Source: Allomuricauda sp. TY007 (GTDB lineage Bacteria; Bacteroidota; Bacteroidia; Flavobacteriales; Flavobacteriaceae). From it: a stretch of 64,000 nucleotides of DNA. Shown here piece after piece: positions 43,614 to 52,317 of the stretch. The translations under genes and the position numbers were made by a program. The stretch covers positions 62,001 through 126,000 of the forward strand of contig NZ_WUEG01000004.1 of NCBI RefSeq assembly GCF_010468565.1. Direction: 5' to 3'. Each line of letters begins with the position of its first letter. Position 1 is the first letter of the stretch. The notes beneath the pieces were generated by a model. It was not told the DNA's origin. It made no database searches and saw only the letters and a list, made by a program, of their open reading frames with translations.

Positions 43614-44150
43614 ATGGATATCATCCAAGAACTGTACCATCAAATAGATAAAGAAAACCTATGGAAAAAAGAAGTTTCCCTAAAAAGAAACGAATACCTA
43701 AAGGTAAGTGGAAGTACGGACACCAACCTCTATTACATTATTGCAGGGGCCATAAAAATCTTTATTCTGGACGATTATGAAGAGCATATCATCAGATTTG
43801 GCTATGAAAAGGACTTTGTTGCTACCTTGGACAGCTTTTTATCTGAACAACCGTCCGATGTATACATTCAGGCCATTAGAAAATCAGAGCTAAAAGTAAT
43901 TTCAAAAGTCAACTTTTTCAGTTTGATCAACAGTAATGAGCGCAACAAACAAATCTGGGACACCTTTATGGAACAACTTATATTACAACTATTGGAAAGG
44001 GAAAAGGATATTTTAACGGTTTCACCTGCAAAACGTTACCAAAGGGTCTTGAAGAGAAGTCCACAGTTGTTTCAGGAAATACCTAACAAGCACATTGCCT
44101 CTTATTTGAGAATGACCCCGGAAACCCTATCTAGATTAAAAAAATCTTGA
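43614..44150 (+). CDS. Crp/Fnr family transcriptional regulator
   Basis: 178 residues, short for the family. The N-terminal cyclic-nucleotide-binding-like barrel (LKVSGSTDTNLYYIIAGAIKIF, in part, then HIIRFGYEKDFVATLDSF) lacks a clear cAMP phosphate cassette. The C-terminal HTH is IPNKHIASYLRMTPETLSRLKKS and ends almost at the recognition helix. Regulators of this type are common in Bacteroidota beside small enzymes; here it precedes a DinB-like gene it may control (inference). Confidence 0.9.
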   Translation: MDIIQELYHQIDKENLWKKEVSLKRNEYLKVSGSTDTNLYYIIAGAIKIFILDDYEEHIIRFGYEKDFVATLDSFLSEQPSDVYIQAIRKSELKVISKVNFFSLINSNERNKQIWDTFMEQLILQLLEREKDILTVSPAKRYQRVLKRSPQLFQEIPNKHIASYLRMTPETLSRLKKS

Positions 44151-44206
44151 TCTCAATCAATAAAAAACAGTACTACCAGACGTAGTTTGCACAAAAATTA
44201 AACACC

Positions 44207-44740
44207 ATGGAATCAAACAAACTGATTGATGATCTGATTAAAATCACCAAGGTCAACATGAACGAAGTACAAACTTTTAAAACACTCTCGGAACAAGAGC
44301 TCAACCACAGAAAAACCAGTGATAGCTGGAGCATTTTGGAGTGCATTGAGCATTTGAACAGGTACGGCGATTTCTACATTCCAGAAATCAAAAAGAGCAT
44401 GCAAAATTCCAAACACCCCAAATCAGCAACATTTAAAAGCGGCTTTTTGGGGAATTACTTTGCCAACACCATAAAACCGAAAGAAAAATTGAATAAGATG
44501 AAAACGCCCAAATCAATGAACCCTATCAATAGTTCATTGGACAAATCCGTTTTGGATAAATTTATTTATCAACAAGAACAATTATTGGATTATTTGAACG
44601 ATGCAGGCGACAAGGACCTAACCAAATTAAAAACCCCGACCTCCTTATCTAAATGGATCAATTTAAGGCTTGGTGATACATTGCGATTTGTGATATTCCA
44701 CAACCAACGACATATTGAGCAAGCCAAACGAGTCATATAG
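44207..44740 (+). CDS. DinB family protein
   Basis: 177 residues, helical bundle. Typical DinB features: SDSWSILECIEHLNRYGDFY with the first histidine and HNQRHIEQAKRVI at the C-terminus carrying the others. Probable metal-binding hydrolase or transferase of unknown substrate. It is a second, divergent DinB-like gene in this window (compare 39828-40313). Confidence 0.88.
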   Translation: MESNKLIDDLIKITKVNMNEVQTFKTLSEQELNHRKTSDSWSILECIEHLNRYGDFYIPEIKKSMQNSKHPKSATFKSGFLGNYFANTIKPKEKLNKMKTPKSMNPINSSLDKSVLDKFIYQQEQLLDYLNDAGDKDLTKLKTPTSLSKWINLRLGDTLRFVIFHNQRHIEQAKRVI

Positions 44741-44772
44741 AACCTCATATTATAATAAATAAGTAACATTAA

Positions 44773-45180
44773 ATGCCTACAGAAATGAATTTAGAAGAAA
44801 CTGTAAAAAAATTTCTCCACACGCTGGAAAACCGAGAAAGCTTTGAAGAGTTGATTCCATTTTATCATCCTGACGTGGAACAGATTGAATTCCCCAACAC
44901 ATTGACCAAACACAAGGCCGTAAGAAACCTTGATGCCTTAAAAGAAGCTGGTAAAGCCGGTAAAAATGTATTGAGGAGCGAAAAGTATGATATTGTAAAA
45001 ACCCATTCTGTTGGCTCCACGATTATAATAGAAGCTGTTTGGACAGGAATACTTGCCATTCCTATTGGAAAGCTGGAACCCGGCTCAGAAATGAAAGCCT
45101 ACTTTGCTCAATTTTATGAATTTGTGGATGGCAAAATCATCAGTCAGAGAAACTACGACTGTTTTGAACCATTCGAATAA
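44773..45180 (+). CDS. NTF2-like (SnoaL-type) protein
   Basis: 135 residues with the NTF2 cone fold pattern: helical N-terminus (VKKFLHTLENRESFEELIPFYHPDVEQIEFPN) and alternating beta-strands (IIIEAVWTGIL, AYFAQFYEFVDGKIISQRNYDCF). The family includes isomerases, cyclases and binding proteins, so no function is assigned. ATG 44773 or 44785 could be the start. The next gene begins 7 bp after the stop codon. Confidence 0.85.
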   Translation: MPTEMNLEETVKKFLHTLENRESFEELIPFYHPDVEQIEFPNTLTKHKAVRNLDALKEAGKAGKNVLRSEKYDIVKTHSVGSTIIIEAVWTGILAIPIGKLEPGSEMKAYFAQFYEFVDGKIISQRNYDCFEPFE

Positions 45181-45187
45181 AACAAAG

Positions 45188-45721
45188 ATGATGAAACAGA
45201 TTATTTATTATGTAGCAAGTTCCTTGGATGGTTTTATTGCCGGAAAGAATGACGATATCAGCCAATTTATCCTTCAAGGTGAAGGAGTTGAAAAATACCA
45301 ATCCGATCTTTCCAAGTTTGAAACCGTTATTATGGGAAGAAAAACGTATGAGTTTGGTTATAAATTTGGTCTAGAACCTGGGCAACCTGCATATCCCAAC
45401 ATGGAGCACCATATTTTCTCTGAATCCATGCAATTGGAAAATCTGGCCGATAATGTACATATTGAAAAAATGTCCATTGATCGGGTGAAAAAAATAAAAG
45501 AAGCCGCTAAAACGGACATTTACCTGTGCGGTGGCGGCGAATTTGCCGGTTGGCTATTGGACCATGATCTGATCGACCAACTAAAATTGAAGCTAAACCC
45601 AATTATTTTGGCTGAAGGCACCAGATTGTTCGGAAATTCCAACACGGCCACCCGCTGGAATTTGATCAAAAGCGAAGTGTTTCACGATGGTTTGCAAATT
45701 CTTACCTACAACAAACAATGA
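45188..45721 (+). CDS. Dihydrofolate reductase family protein (RibD C-terminal type)
   Basis: 177 residues from ATG 45188. RibD_C/DHFR fold features: IIYYVASSLDGFIAGKNDD at the N-terminus, TVIMGRKTYEFG and YLCGGGEFAGWLLDHDLIDQL, then LNPIILAEGTRLF. Such stand-alone proteins are NADPH-dependent reductases of unknown substrate, not the essential folate enzyme. Last of the five-gene run, followed by a strong terminator. Confidence 0.9.
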   Translation: MMKQIIYYVASSLDGFIAGKNDDISQFILQGEGVEKYQSDLSKFETVIMGRKTYEFGYKFGLEPGQPAYPNMEHHIFSESMQLENLADNVHIEKMSIDRVKKIKEAAKTDIYLCGGGEFAGWLLDHDLIDQLKLKLNPIILAEGTRLFGNSNTATRWNLIKSEVFHDGLQILTYNKQ

Positions 45722-45748
45722 GTAAAGTAAGAAGGTTGACCCATAGAA

Positions 45749-45776
45749 AAAGCAGGCTGGCCAGCCTGCTTTTTCT
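45749..45776 (+). terminator. Terminator of the small-gene run
   Basis: Perfect 20-bp palindrome AGCAGGCTGGCCAGCCTGCT followed by TTTTC. Confidence 0.85.
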
Positions 45777-45782
45777 TCTTTG

Positions 45783-45896
45783 TGACCCAGGGAGTCTGCC
45801 TGTCGGCAGACAGGAATTCGAACCCACAACCCTCAGAGCCAAAATCTGATATTCCCTGCCTACCGGCAGGCGGTTATCCAGTTGAACTACTGGGAC
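45783..45896 (-). pseudogene. tRNA-Arg-derived copy with two 20-bp palindromic insertions
   Basis: On the minus strand this follows the intact tRNA at 46149-46222 from end to end but is 114 nt instead of 74. One 20-bp insertion (core CCTGCC..GGCAGG) lies in the D-loop after GGATA. Another (core GTCTGCC..GGCAGAC) splits the 3' strand of the T-stem. The anticodon loop reads TTTTGGC, so the anticodon is TTG instead of TCG, and the acceptor has a U2-U71 mismatch. It cannot form a normal tRNA unless the inserts are removed. Its first 10 bp overlap the last codons of the GIY-YIG gene. Confidence 0.88.
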
Positions 45897-46132
45897 AATA
45901 TTTGTGTTTTCAGAAATTCCCTTCCTACTCCAGATTTAAGATATCTTTCCCTTTCAATTGCTTCTTCCCTACTTTCAAAAGTTTCGAAATAAACTAATTT
46001 CCAAGGAACATATCCTTTTGTAGATCTTGTTTTACCAGTATTATGATCCCTCAAGCGGCTTTCGATGTTTTCGCAATGGCCCTTGTAAAGACGGCCATCC
46101 ACCATACTTTGCAAAACATAAGCGTAATACAC
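45887..46132 (-). CDS. Small GIY-YIG nuclease family protein
   Basis: 81 residues starting with GTG; a TGA lies directly upstream in frame, so no longer start exists. GIY-YIG core: Y3-A-Y-V, Y16-K-G, arginine in ENIESRLRDHN (R26) and glutamate in SREEAIERERYLKSG. UvrC-like partner domains and DNA-binding domains are absent. The gene starts 16 bp after the 3' end of an intact tRNA-Arg. Its final codons and stop come from the 5' end of a tRNA-derived copy. This layout resembles a homing-type insertion at a tRNA gene, which is inference. Confidence 0.85.
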   Translation of the reverse strand: MYYAYVLQSMVDGRLYKGHCENIESRLRDHNTGKTRSTKGYVPWKLVYFETFESREEAIERERYLKSGVGREFLKTQILSQ

Positions 46133-46148
46133 TCAATCCAATATTATG

Positions 46149-46222
46149 TGACCCAGGGAGGATTCGAACCCCCAACCCTCAGAGCCGAAATCTGATATTC
46201 TATCCAGTTGAACTACTGGGCC
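46149..46222 (-). tRNA. tRNA-Arg (anticodon TCG)
   Basis: 74 nt on the minus strand folding into a cloverleaf. The acceptor is GGCCCAG / CTGGGTC, the D-stem GTTC / GAAT, the anticodon stem TCAGA / TCTGA with loop TTTCGGC (anticodon TCG, codon CGA), and the T-arm GGGGG-TTCGAAT-CCTCC. G18G19, A20 and A73 fit an arginine tRNA. The 3' CCA is not encoded. A GIY-YIG gene and two damaged copies lie within 370 bp. Confidence 0.9.
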
Positions 46223-46270
46223 ATTTTATATTCCTGATTACACAGGAGAAACATTATTTTACTATTACTT

Positions 46271-46334
46271 TCAGAGCCAAAATCTGATATTCCCTGCCGG
46301 CCGGCCGGCGGGTATCCAGTTGAACTACTGGGCC
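46271..46334 (-). pseudogene. Truncated 5' part of tRNA-Arg with the same D-loop insertion
   Basis: 64 nt on the minus strand: 44 nt corresponding to the acceptor 5' strand through the anticodon arm, plus a 20-bp insertion (GCCGGCC-type palindrome) at exactly the same D-loop site as in 45783-45896. The anticodon loop is again TTTTGGC. Similarity stops after the anticodon stem; the T-arm and 3' acceptor strand are missing. Confidence 0.87.
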
Positions 46335-46343
46335 ATTTATTGT

Positions 46344-46796
46344 TTATGAACTCAATTTTGCCTTGACTATGGCAGAAATGGTTTTCCCGTCGGCCTGTCC
46401 GGCCAATTCTTTGGAAACAATTCCCATCACCTTGCCCATGTCTTGCATTCCCGAAGCACCAACAGAGTCAATGGTCATTACAACTACTTTTTCAATTTCC
46501 TCTTCGGTAAGTTGCTCGGGCAAAAACTTTTCGATAACGGCCACCTGTGCCAATTCGGGTTCCGCCAAGTCCTCACGACCTTGTTCTTGGTAAATCGTCG
46601 CACTGTCCTTGCGTTGTTTCACCAATTTTTGAACCAGTTTAATTTCGTCTTCTTCAGACAATTCTACGCCACCACCCTTATCGGTCTTTGCCAATAAGAT
46701 AGCTGACTTAACTGCTCGCAATGATTCCAAGGCAACAGTATCTTTTGCCTTCATCGCGGCCTTCATTTCTGTCATCACCTTTTCTTGCAAACCCAT
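46344..46796 (-). CDS. GatB/YqeY domain-containing protein
   Basis: 150 residues of the YqeY family, related to the C-terminal tRNA-binding region of GatB. Features: MGLQEKVMTEMKAAMKAKD, LESLRAVKSAILLAKTDKG, KRKDS-like LVKQRKDSATIYQEQGREDLA and FLPEQLTEEEIE. Its precise role is unknown. Downstream of the ftsZ terminator on the same strand, between dcw genes and the tRNA cluster. Confidence 0.95.
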   Translation of the reverse strand: MGLQEKVMTEMKAAMKAKDTVALESLRAVKSAILLAKTDKGGGVELSEEDEIKLVQKLVKQRKDSATIYQEQGREDLAEPELAQVAVIEKFLPEQLTEEEIEKVVVMTIDSVGASGMQDMGKVMGIVSKELAGQADGKTISAIVKAKLSS

Positions 46797-46821
46797 GTGT
46801 TCTGATTTAGTTCGCGAATAT

Positions 46822-46860
46822 AAAAAATAAACCCGTAAGTTTCGCTACTTCCGGGTTTAT
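46822..46860 (-). terminator. Terminator at the end of the dcw cluster
   Basis: On the minus strand, ATAAACCCG / CGGGTTTAT stem followed by a run of T, 36 bp after the ftsZ stop codon. It marks the end of the mraZ-ftsZ transcript. Confidence 0.8.
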
Positions 46861-46895
46861 GCTTTCCATTAAAATGGACATTAATTTAAACACTA

Positions 46896-48899
46896 CTAAT
46901 CAACATTATCGTGCAAAAAGGAGTTGTTGGAACGCAATTGCAAATCATCATTGCTGTCCTCGCCCAATGAGGTTCTTGACACCTTTTGCTCCTTTGGAAC
47001 ATCGTTTAGATCCACTCCTTGGCGTTTGTATGCCGGCTCCTTTTCTATATCGTCTATACTGCTCCTATTGTTTTGGAACTTATAGTTGAAGTTTTTCAAC
47101 TTTCTTCTACGTTCATCGGCACGATCTTTTAAAATATCGCTGATGGAGCTGTTCATTGGGTCTAGATTACCGATGGTTTCTTCGCTTTGTCCAGAACCTT
47201 CAATTTTTCCTTCGGCCTTCTTTACGGTTTTCTTTTCAAAAACAAGTTCGTTCTCCACCAGTTTTGGTTCATGGGTTTCCGCTTTGGATTTTGCCCCTGT
47301 CAACTTGTTTTCCAACTCCATGTACTCTTGCAAATCGTATCGGGTCTCACCTTCTTTTTTATATTCCAAAACAGGCTTTACCTCTACATAATCGTTCACT
47401 TCCACATCCCCTATACCGTCATCCAAGTTAAAGGTTACCGTGTGTTCTTTGTCATCCTCTTCCTCTTCAGGCTGAGTGTTCAATGGCATGTCAAAGCTTA
47501 AGGTGAACTGGTCCTCATTACTCTTTGGAGATACCTCTTCAGCATCTACAACATCAATATTATTGATTACATTTTTTGCTTCGATGATTACAAAATCATC
47601 CTCTACCGGTTCGGCAACCACTTCCTCGTAAAACACATTGAAATTTCGGATATAGTTGGTCGTTGGAATCAATTCTGGATTCTTGCTCTCCATTTTTTGG
47701 GAGGCGTCTTCTTTTTCATCCTCCATCTCCAATGTATGCTTCACTACTGTTGGTTCTGGCTCAGGTGTTGGTTCTGGTTCAGAAACCGGTGCTTTTTCAA
47801 CTTTAACTTCCTGTACAGATGTAGCTTCGGGAGTTAAATCTTGTTCTGCCGTCTGCTCATCTTCCAAGGTGTAAAATACCTTTTTGGACTCCGTATTTAC
47901 AATGTTATCCTGCTGATCCACATTAAAACCTGTGGCAATCACCGTTACAGCAATGGCTTCACCTAGGCTTTCATCTTCGCCTACACCCATAATGATATTG
48001 GCTCCGTGGCCGGCCTCAATCTGGATATGATCGTTGATCTCTCCGATTTCATCAATGGTAATCTCTTGAGAACCGGAAACAATGAGCAACAATACGTTTT
48101 TGGCCCCATTGATTTTGTTATCGTTCAACAATGGAGAATCCAAAGCTTTCATAATGGCTTCGGTAGCCCTTGTCGAGCCTGAAGCTGCCGCCGACCCCAT
48201 AATAGCCGTTCCGCTATTGGAAAGTACGGTCTTGGCATCCCTAAGGTCAATGTTTTGTGTGTAGTGATGGGTAATTACCTCTGCGATACCTCTTGCCGCA
48301 GTGGCCAATACCTCATCCGCCTTGGAGAAACCGGCCTTAAACCCAAGATTACCGTATACTTCCCTAAGCTTGTTGTTGTTGATGACAATTAATGAATCTA
48401 CGTTGGCACGCAGTTTCTCAATCCCGATTTGGGCTTGTTTGTTACGCATGGCACCTTCAAACTGGAACGGCATGGTAACGATACCAACCGTTAGAACATC
48501 CATTTCTTTGGCTATCTTGGCAATAACAGGGGCTGCTCCAGTACCGGTTCCGCCACCCATTCCTGCGGTAATAAATGCCATTTTGGTATTGTTGTCCAGC
48601 ATAGCCTTTAAATCTTCCATGCTTTCCAAGGCTGCTTGTTCTCCAACCTCGGGGTTGGCTCCTGCACCCAATCCTTCGGTAAGGGTTACTCCCAATTGAA
48701 TTTTGTTGGATACCGGACTGTTCTGTAAAGCCTGCGCATCGGTGTTGCAGATTACAAAATCCACTCCATTGATACCGGCCTGAAACATGTGGTTGATGGC
48801 GTTGCTTCCTCCACCGCCTACGCCGATTACTTTAATTACGTTGCTTTTGTTCTTGGGCAAATCAAAAGCTATGTTGTCAAATTCAGTGTTCTTACTCAT
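46896..48899 (-). CDS. ftsZ: Cell division protein FtsZ with long acidic linker
   Basis: Tubulin-like GTPase that forms the Z ring. GTP-binding GGGTGTGAA at 115-123, preceded by VIGVGGGGSNAINHM, and the catalytic loop near GFSKADEVLATAARGI. The globular part ends near residue 330. About 320 residues of low-complexity acidic linker follow (EPEPTPEPEPTVV and similar), and the tail is LGEDSNDDLQLRSNNSFLHD. At 667 residues it is much longer than proteobacterial FtsZ (about 380) but normal for Bacteroidota. Last gene of the dcw cluster. Confidence 0.97.
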   Translation of the reverse strand: MSKNTEFDNIAFDLPKNKSNVIKVIGVGGGGSNAINHMFQAGINGVDFVICNTDAQALQNSPVSNKIQLGVTLTEGLGAGANPEVGEQAALESMEDLKAMLDNNTKMAFITAGMGGGTGTGAAPVIAKIAKEMDVLTVGIVTMPFQFEGAMRNKQAQIGIEKLRANVDSLIVINNNKLREVYGNLGFKAGFSKADEVLATAARGIAEVITHHYTQNIDLRDAKTVLSNSGTAIMGSAAASGSTRATEAIMKALDSPLLNDNKINGAKNVLLLIVSGSQEITIDEIGEINDHIQIEAGHGANIIMGVGEDESLGEAIAVTVIATGFNVDQQDNIVNTESKKVFYTLEDEQTAEQDLTPEATSVQEVKVEKAPVSEPEPTPEPEPTVVKHTLEMEDEKEDASQKMESKNPELIPTTNYIRNFNVFYEEVVAEPVEDDFVIIEAKNVINNIDVVDAEEVSPKSNEDQFTLSFDMPLNTQPEEEEDDKEHTVTFNLDDGIGDVEVNDYVEVKPVLEYKKEGETRYDLQEYMELENKLTGAKSKAETHEPKLVENELVFEKKTVKKAEGKIEGSGQSEETIGNLDPMNSSISDILKDRADERRRKLKNFNYKFQNNRSSIDDIEKEPAYKRQGVDLNDVPKEQKVSRTSLGEDSNDDLQLRSNNSFLHDNVD

Positions 48900-48926
48900 G
48901 ACAGTTGTGTTTCTCTTGTGAGGTTA

Positions 48927-50255
48927 TTATTCTGCATTGTCCAAAAAGTCCTTCAACTTTTCTGACCATTTGTCAAAAATGGATTTTCTCTCCGTATGCG
49001 AAGCCACATTAGTCTTGGCTTCCATATCGTGTTCTTGGCCTACTAAAACCTCTTCTTCGTGCATCTCTTCTTGATCCACAATGCGGTTTTTCTTTTTGGC
49101 CTCCAAGGAATTCATTAGCAATCCAACAGCCGTTGCGTATAATGGGCTTGCTACCTCCTCGTCCGAATCTCCGGCCAAGTGCTCGTTTGGATAACCGATT
49201 CTTGTATCCATACCAGTAATGTATTCCACCAATTGCTTTAAATGCTTCAGTTGGCTTCCCCCTCCGGTAAGGACAATTCCTGCGATCAATTTTTTCTTTT
49301 GTTCCTCGTGCCCATAGTTCTTTATCTCCACATACACCTGCTCCACAATCTCTACTACACGGGCGTGAATGATCTTGGAAAGGTTTTTTAAGGTGATTTC
49401 TTTGGGCTCACGTCCCCTTAACCCAGGAATGGACACGATTTCGTTGTCCTTGTTCTCTCCCGGCCAAGCGGAACCAAATTTTATTTTCAATAGTTCGGCC
49501 TGTTTCTCGATAATGGAGCAGCCTTCTTTGATATCTTCGGTAATCACATTGCCTCCAAAAGGAATAACGGAGGTATGACGGATAATACCATCCTTGAAAA
49601 TGGCCAAATCCGTGGTACCGCCACCTATATCGATCAAAGCAACACCTGCTTCCTTCTCTTCCTGACTCAAAACAGCATCAGCTGACGCCAGAGGCTCTAG
49701 GGTAATGTTCCCTAAATCCAATCCGGCACTTTTGATGCATCTTCCAATATTTTTTATGGATGACACTTGCCCCACCACCACATGAAAGTTGGCTTCCAAT
49801 CGACCACCGTACATACCCACGGGTTCTTTGATTTCCGATTGACCGTCCACTTTGTACTCTTGCGGCAACACATGGATAATTTCCTCACCGGGTAGCATCA
49901 CCAATTTGTACACTTGGTTGCACAGTTTATCCAAATCTTCATTATCAATTACCTCTTCGGAATTGGGTCGGGTTATGTAGTCGCTGTGGTGCAGGCTTCG
50001 AATATGCTGACCCGCAATACCTACGACCACGGAACCTATTTTAAGCCCCGAGTTCAATTCGGCCTGTTCCACCGCTTGCTGAATAGATGAAATGGTCTGT
50101 GTAATATTGTTGACTACTCCACGGTGAACACCCAAACTCTTAGATCGTCCAGTGCCCAAAATCTCTATTTTTCCATACTCATTTTCCCTACCGATAATCG
50201 CTACGATCTTGGTAGTTCCAATATCCAACCCAACTGAATAATTACCTTGTTCCAT
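48927..50255 (-). CDS. ftsA: Cell division protein FtsA
   Basis: Actin-like ATPase that anchors FtsZ to the membrane. Actin-fold motifs: GLDIGTTKIVAIIGREN (phosphate 1), ALIDIGGGTTDLAIF (phosphate 2) and GIVLTGGGSQLKHLKQL (adenosine). The C-terminus ends with a short amphipathic stretch (FDKWSEKLKDFLDNAE) matching a membrane-targeting helix. 442 residues. It starts 3 bp after ftsQ. Confidence 0.97.
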   Translation of the reverse strand: MEQGNYSVGLDIGTTKIVAIIGRENEYGKIEILGTGRSKSLGVHRGVVNNITQTISSIQQAVEQAELNSGLKIGSVVVGIAGQHIRSLHHSDYITRPNSEEVIDNEDLDKLCNQVYKLVMLPGEEIIHVLPQEYKVDGQSEIKEPVGMYGGRLEANFHVVVGQVSSIKNIGRCIKSAGLDLGNITLEPLASADAVLSQEEKEAGVALIDIGGGTTDLAIFKDGIIRHTSVIPFGGNVITEDIKEGCSIIEKQAELLKIKFGSAWPGENKDNEIVSIPGLRGREPKEITLKNLSKIIHARVVEIVEQVYVEIKNYGHEEQKKKLIAGIVLTGGGSQLKHLKQLVEYITGMDTRIGYPNEHLAGDSDEEVASPLYATAVGLLMNSLEAKKKNRIVDQEEMHEEEVLVGQEHDMEAKTNVASHTERKSIFDKWSEKLKDFLDNAE

Positions 50256-50258
50256 ACT

Positions 50259-50978
50259 TTAAATTTTGGTGCAAACCACTTGATTGTTGAATTCCAAACT
50301 CACTGTTGCATAATCTTCCAAGGAATTGTCCTTGGCCGCCTTTGCATAAAAGGCCATAAAATTTTTGAACTTTTTGTTCAAATTGTCCACTCCGCCCAAA
50401 TTCACCACAAAATTTTCCATGCGTAATTTGAGCTGATACTTGTTTTCATCTTCGATATGTATCCCAATCACATTTTTTCTCAAAAAATCATCATTGTTGA
50501 TATAGTTCAAAATCACATAAGCATCCTCTAAGGTTTTCCCTGTAATCTTTCCAGTGATTATGGGGACCCTTGCCGAATGATGCCTTGACAACGGCATGCG
50601 TTCGCCTTGATCATCCAAATAAAATTTGGAGACACTTTCCACTCTTCCTATTGGCTTTCGCTGAACAATCTTGGACACAAGTTCCCCGTTTACAGTAAGA
50701 TACACCTGGGCATTTTTGACCATATCATTGGATAGCACAATCTCCTCTATAGTATTCAAAACTAACTGTTCTTTGGGCGTATTCTCTAGGGCTCCGTAAT
50801 TTTGTATTAACAATTTATTAACCGCATCTTCAGTTAAATACAAATTGTTTTCGCCAACAAATTTTACCGTCACATTCTGGATTGTTCTCTGTTGATTTCT
50901 TTGTTCGGCAAAACCGTAAAGCGCAATTACGGCCACGGACAAAAATGCCAGTTTTATGTAATCCCAATTAATGCGCAT
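50259..50978 (-). CDS. ftsQ: Cell division protein FtsQ/DivIB
   Basis: 239 residues with a single N-terminal membrane segment (LAFLSVAVIALYGFAEQ). A POTRA-like region (VTVKFVGENNLYLTEDAVNKLL) and a beta domain with VYLTVNGELVSKIVQRKPIGRV follow. Sequence identity to FtsQ is low, so the call rests on topology, length and position between murC and ftsA. It bridges early and late divisome proteins. Overlaps murC by 11 bp. Confidence 0.9.
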   Translation of the reverse strand: MRINWDYIKLAFLSVAVIALYGFAEQRNQQRTIQNVTVKFVGENNLYLTEDAVNKLLIQNYGALENTPKEQLVLNTIEEIVLSNDMVKNAQVYLTVNGELVSKIVQRKPIGRVESVSKFYLDDQGERMPLSRHHSARVPIITGKITGKTLEDAYVILNYINNDDFLRKNVIGIHIEDENKYQLKLRMENFVVNLGGVDNLNKKFKNFMAFYAKAAKDNSLEDYATVSLEFNNQVVCTKI

Positions 50979-52317
50979 AACTCAATTCTTTTTTGATTTT
51001 TGGCACTTCCAGTCCAATATCCCCTGCACCAAGAGCAACCAAAACCCCTGATTTGCAGTTTCTCACCTCTTCCAACAGTGCTGATTTTGAAATCAACTTT
51101 TTATTGGGGTTCTCTATTTTTTCCAATAACCATTGAGAAGTGACTCCCTCAATCGGTTCTTCCCTTGCCGGATAAATATCCAGCAGGATGATTTCATCAA
51201 AATCCGAAAGACTTGCCGCAAAATCATCTGCAAAGTCTTGTGTTCTTGAAAAAAGATGCGGTTGAAAGATAACGGTCACCTTCTCCCCTGCATGCATTTC
51301 CCGAATGGCTTGATGCACCGCACTGATCTCTGTTGGATGGTGGGCGTAATCATCTATAAACACAAAGTCTTTTTCCTTGATCTGATAAGAAAACCTACGC
51401 TGCACGCCTTTAAAAGTTGCCAAAGCTTTGGCAAGGCGGTGTGGTGGGCAGCCAGTTTGCTCCGCCATTGCAAAGGCAGCCAATCCATTGAGTAAATTAT
51501 GCCTTCCAGGCTTGTTGAACTTCACGTTCTTGATAACCTCAGAAGGTGTTACGAGATCGAACATGTAGGCTCCATGTTCAATTTTAATATTTTCTATGCA
51601 GTAATCGGCACCATCTTCAATGCCGAAGGTGGTGCCTTCCAAAGGAAGACCTTTGCGCACGAACAATTTCCCTTCAGGCTTGATCCTTTCAATAAACTCA
51701 TGGAATGAACGTTCCAATTCCTCTTTGGTTCCGTAAATATCCAAGTGGTCGGCATCCATCGATGTCACACAAGCAACGGTTGGCGTCAAACGAAGGAAAG
51801 AGCGATCGAACTCATCTGCCTCCACCACCGAATATTCGGTACCATCCAATACAAAATTGCTATTGAAGTCCTCCGAGATTCCACCTAGGAAAGCAGTCAA
51901 CGGCAATCCACATTCTTTGAGCAAATGTGCTAAAATGCAGGTAGTGGTCGTTTTGCCATGCGTACCCGCAACGGCCAAGCAAAAAGAATCCTTGGTAATC
52001 ATCCCCAATACCTCGGAACGTTTTTTTAGATTGAATCCTTGGTTCTTGTAAAATTTAAATTCTGAATGTGAAGATGGTACGGCTGGCGTGTACACCACCA
52101 AAGTATTCGGATGTTTGAAAGTGTCCGAAATCAAATCGACATTATCCTCAAAATGGACCAAAATGCCTTTTTCCACCAAGCCATCGGTAATGGGTGTCGG
52201 GGTTCGGTCGTATCCAGCAACCTCCTTGCCCACAAATTTGAAATAGCGCGCCAAGGCGGACATACCTATGCCTCCGATGCCAATAAAATAAACGCTATGT
52301 ATATCTTTCAAATTCAC
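50968..52317 (-). CDS. murC: UDP-N-acetylmuramate--L-alanine ligase
   Basis: Adds L-alanine to UDP-MurNAc. Mur ligase features: [17 protein letters not shown] (UDP binding), ATP loop [41 protein letters not shown] and [10 protein letters not shown]. 449 residues. Overlaps murG by 4 bp. Confidence 0.97.
   Translation of the reverse strand: MNLKDIHSVYFIGIGGIGMSALARYFKFVGKEVAGYDRTPTPITDGLVEKGILVHFEDNVDLISDTFKHPNTLVVYTPAVPSSHSEFKFYKNQGFNLKKRSEVLGMITKDSFCLAVAGTHGKTTTTCILAHLLKECGLPLTAFLGGISEDFNSNFVLDGTEYSVVEADEFDRSFLRLTPTVACVTSMDADHLDIYGTKEELERSFHEFIERIKPEGKLFVRKGLPLEGTTFGIEDGADYCIENIKIEHGAYMFDLVTPSEVIKNVKFNKPGRHNLLNGLAAFAMAEQTGCPPHRLAKALATFKGVQRRFSYQIKEKDFVFIDDYAHHPTEISAVHQAIREMHAGEKVTVIFQPHLFSRTQDFADDFAASLSDFDEIILLDIYPAREEPIEGVTSQWLLEKIENPNKKLISKSALLEEVRNCKSGVLVALGAGDIGLEVPKIKKELSYAH

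Noticed and set aside
45783..45896. Functional tRNA-Gln(TTG) call for the interrupted copy
   Set aside because: The D-loop and T-stem are broken by 20-bp inserts, the acceptor has a mismatch, and the backbone is that of the adjacent tRNA-Arg.
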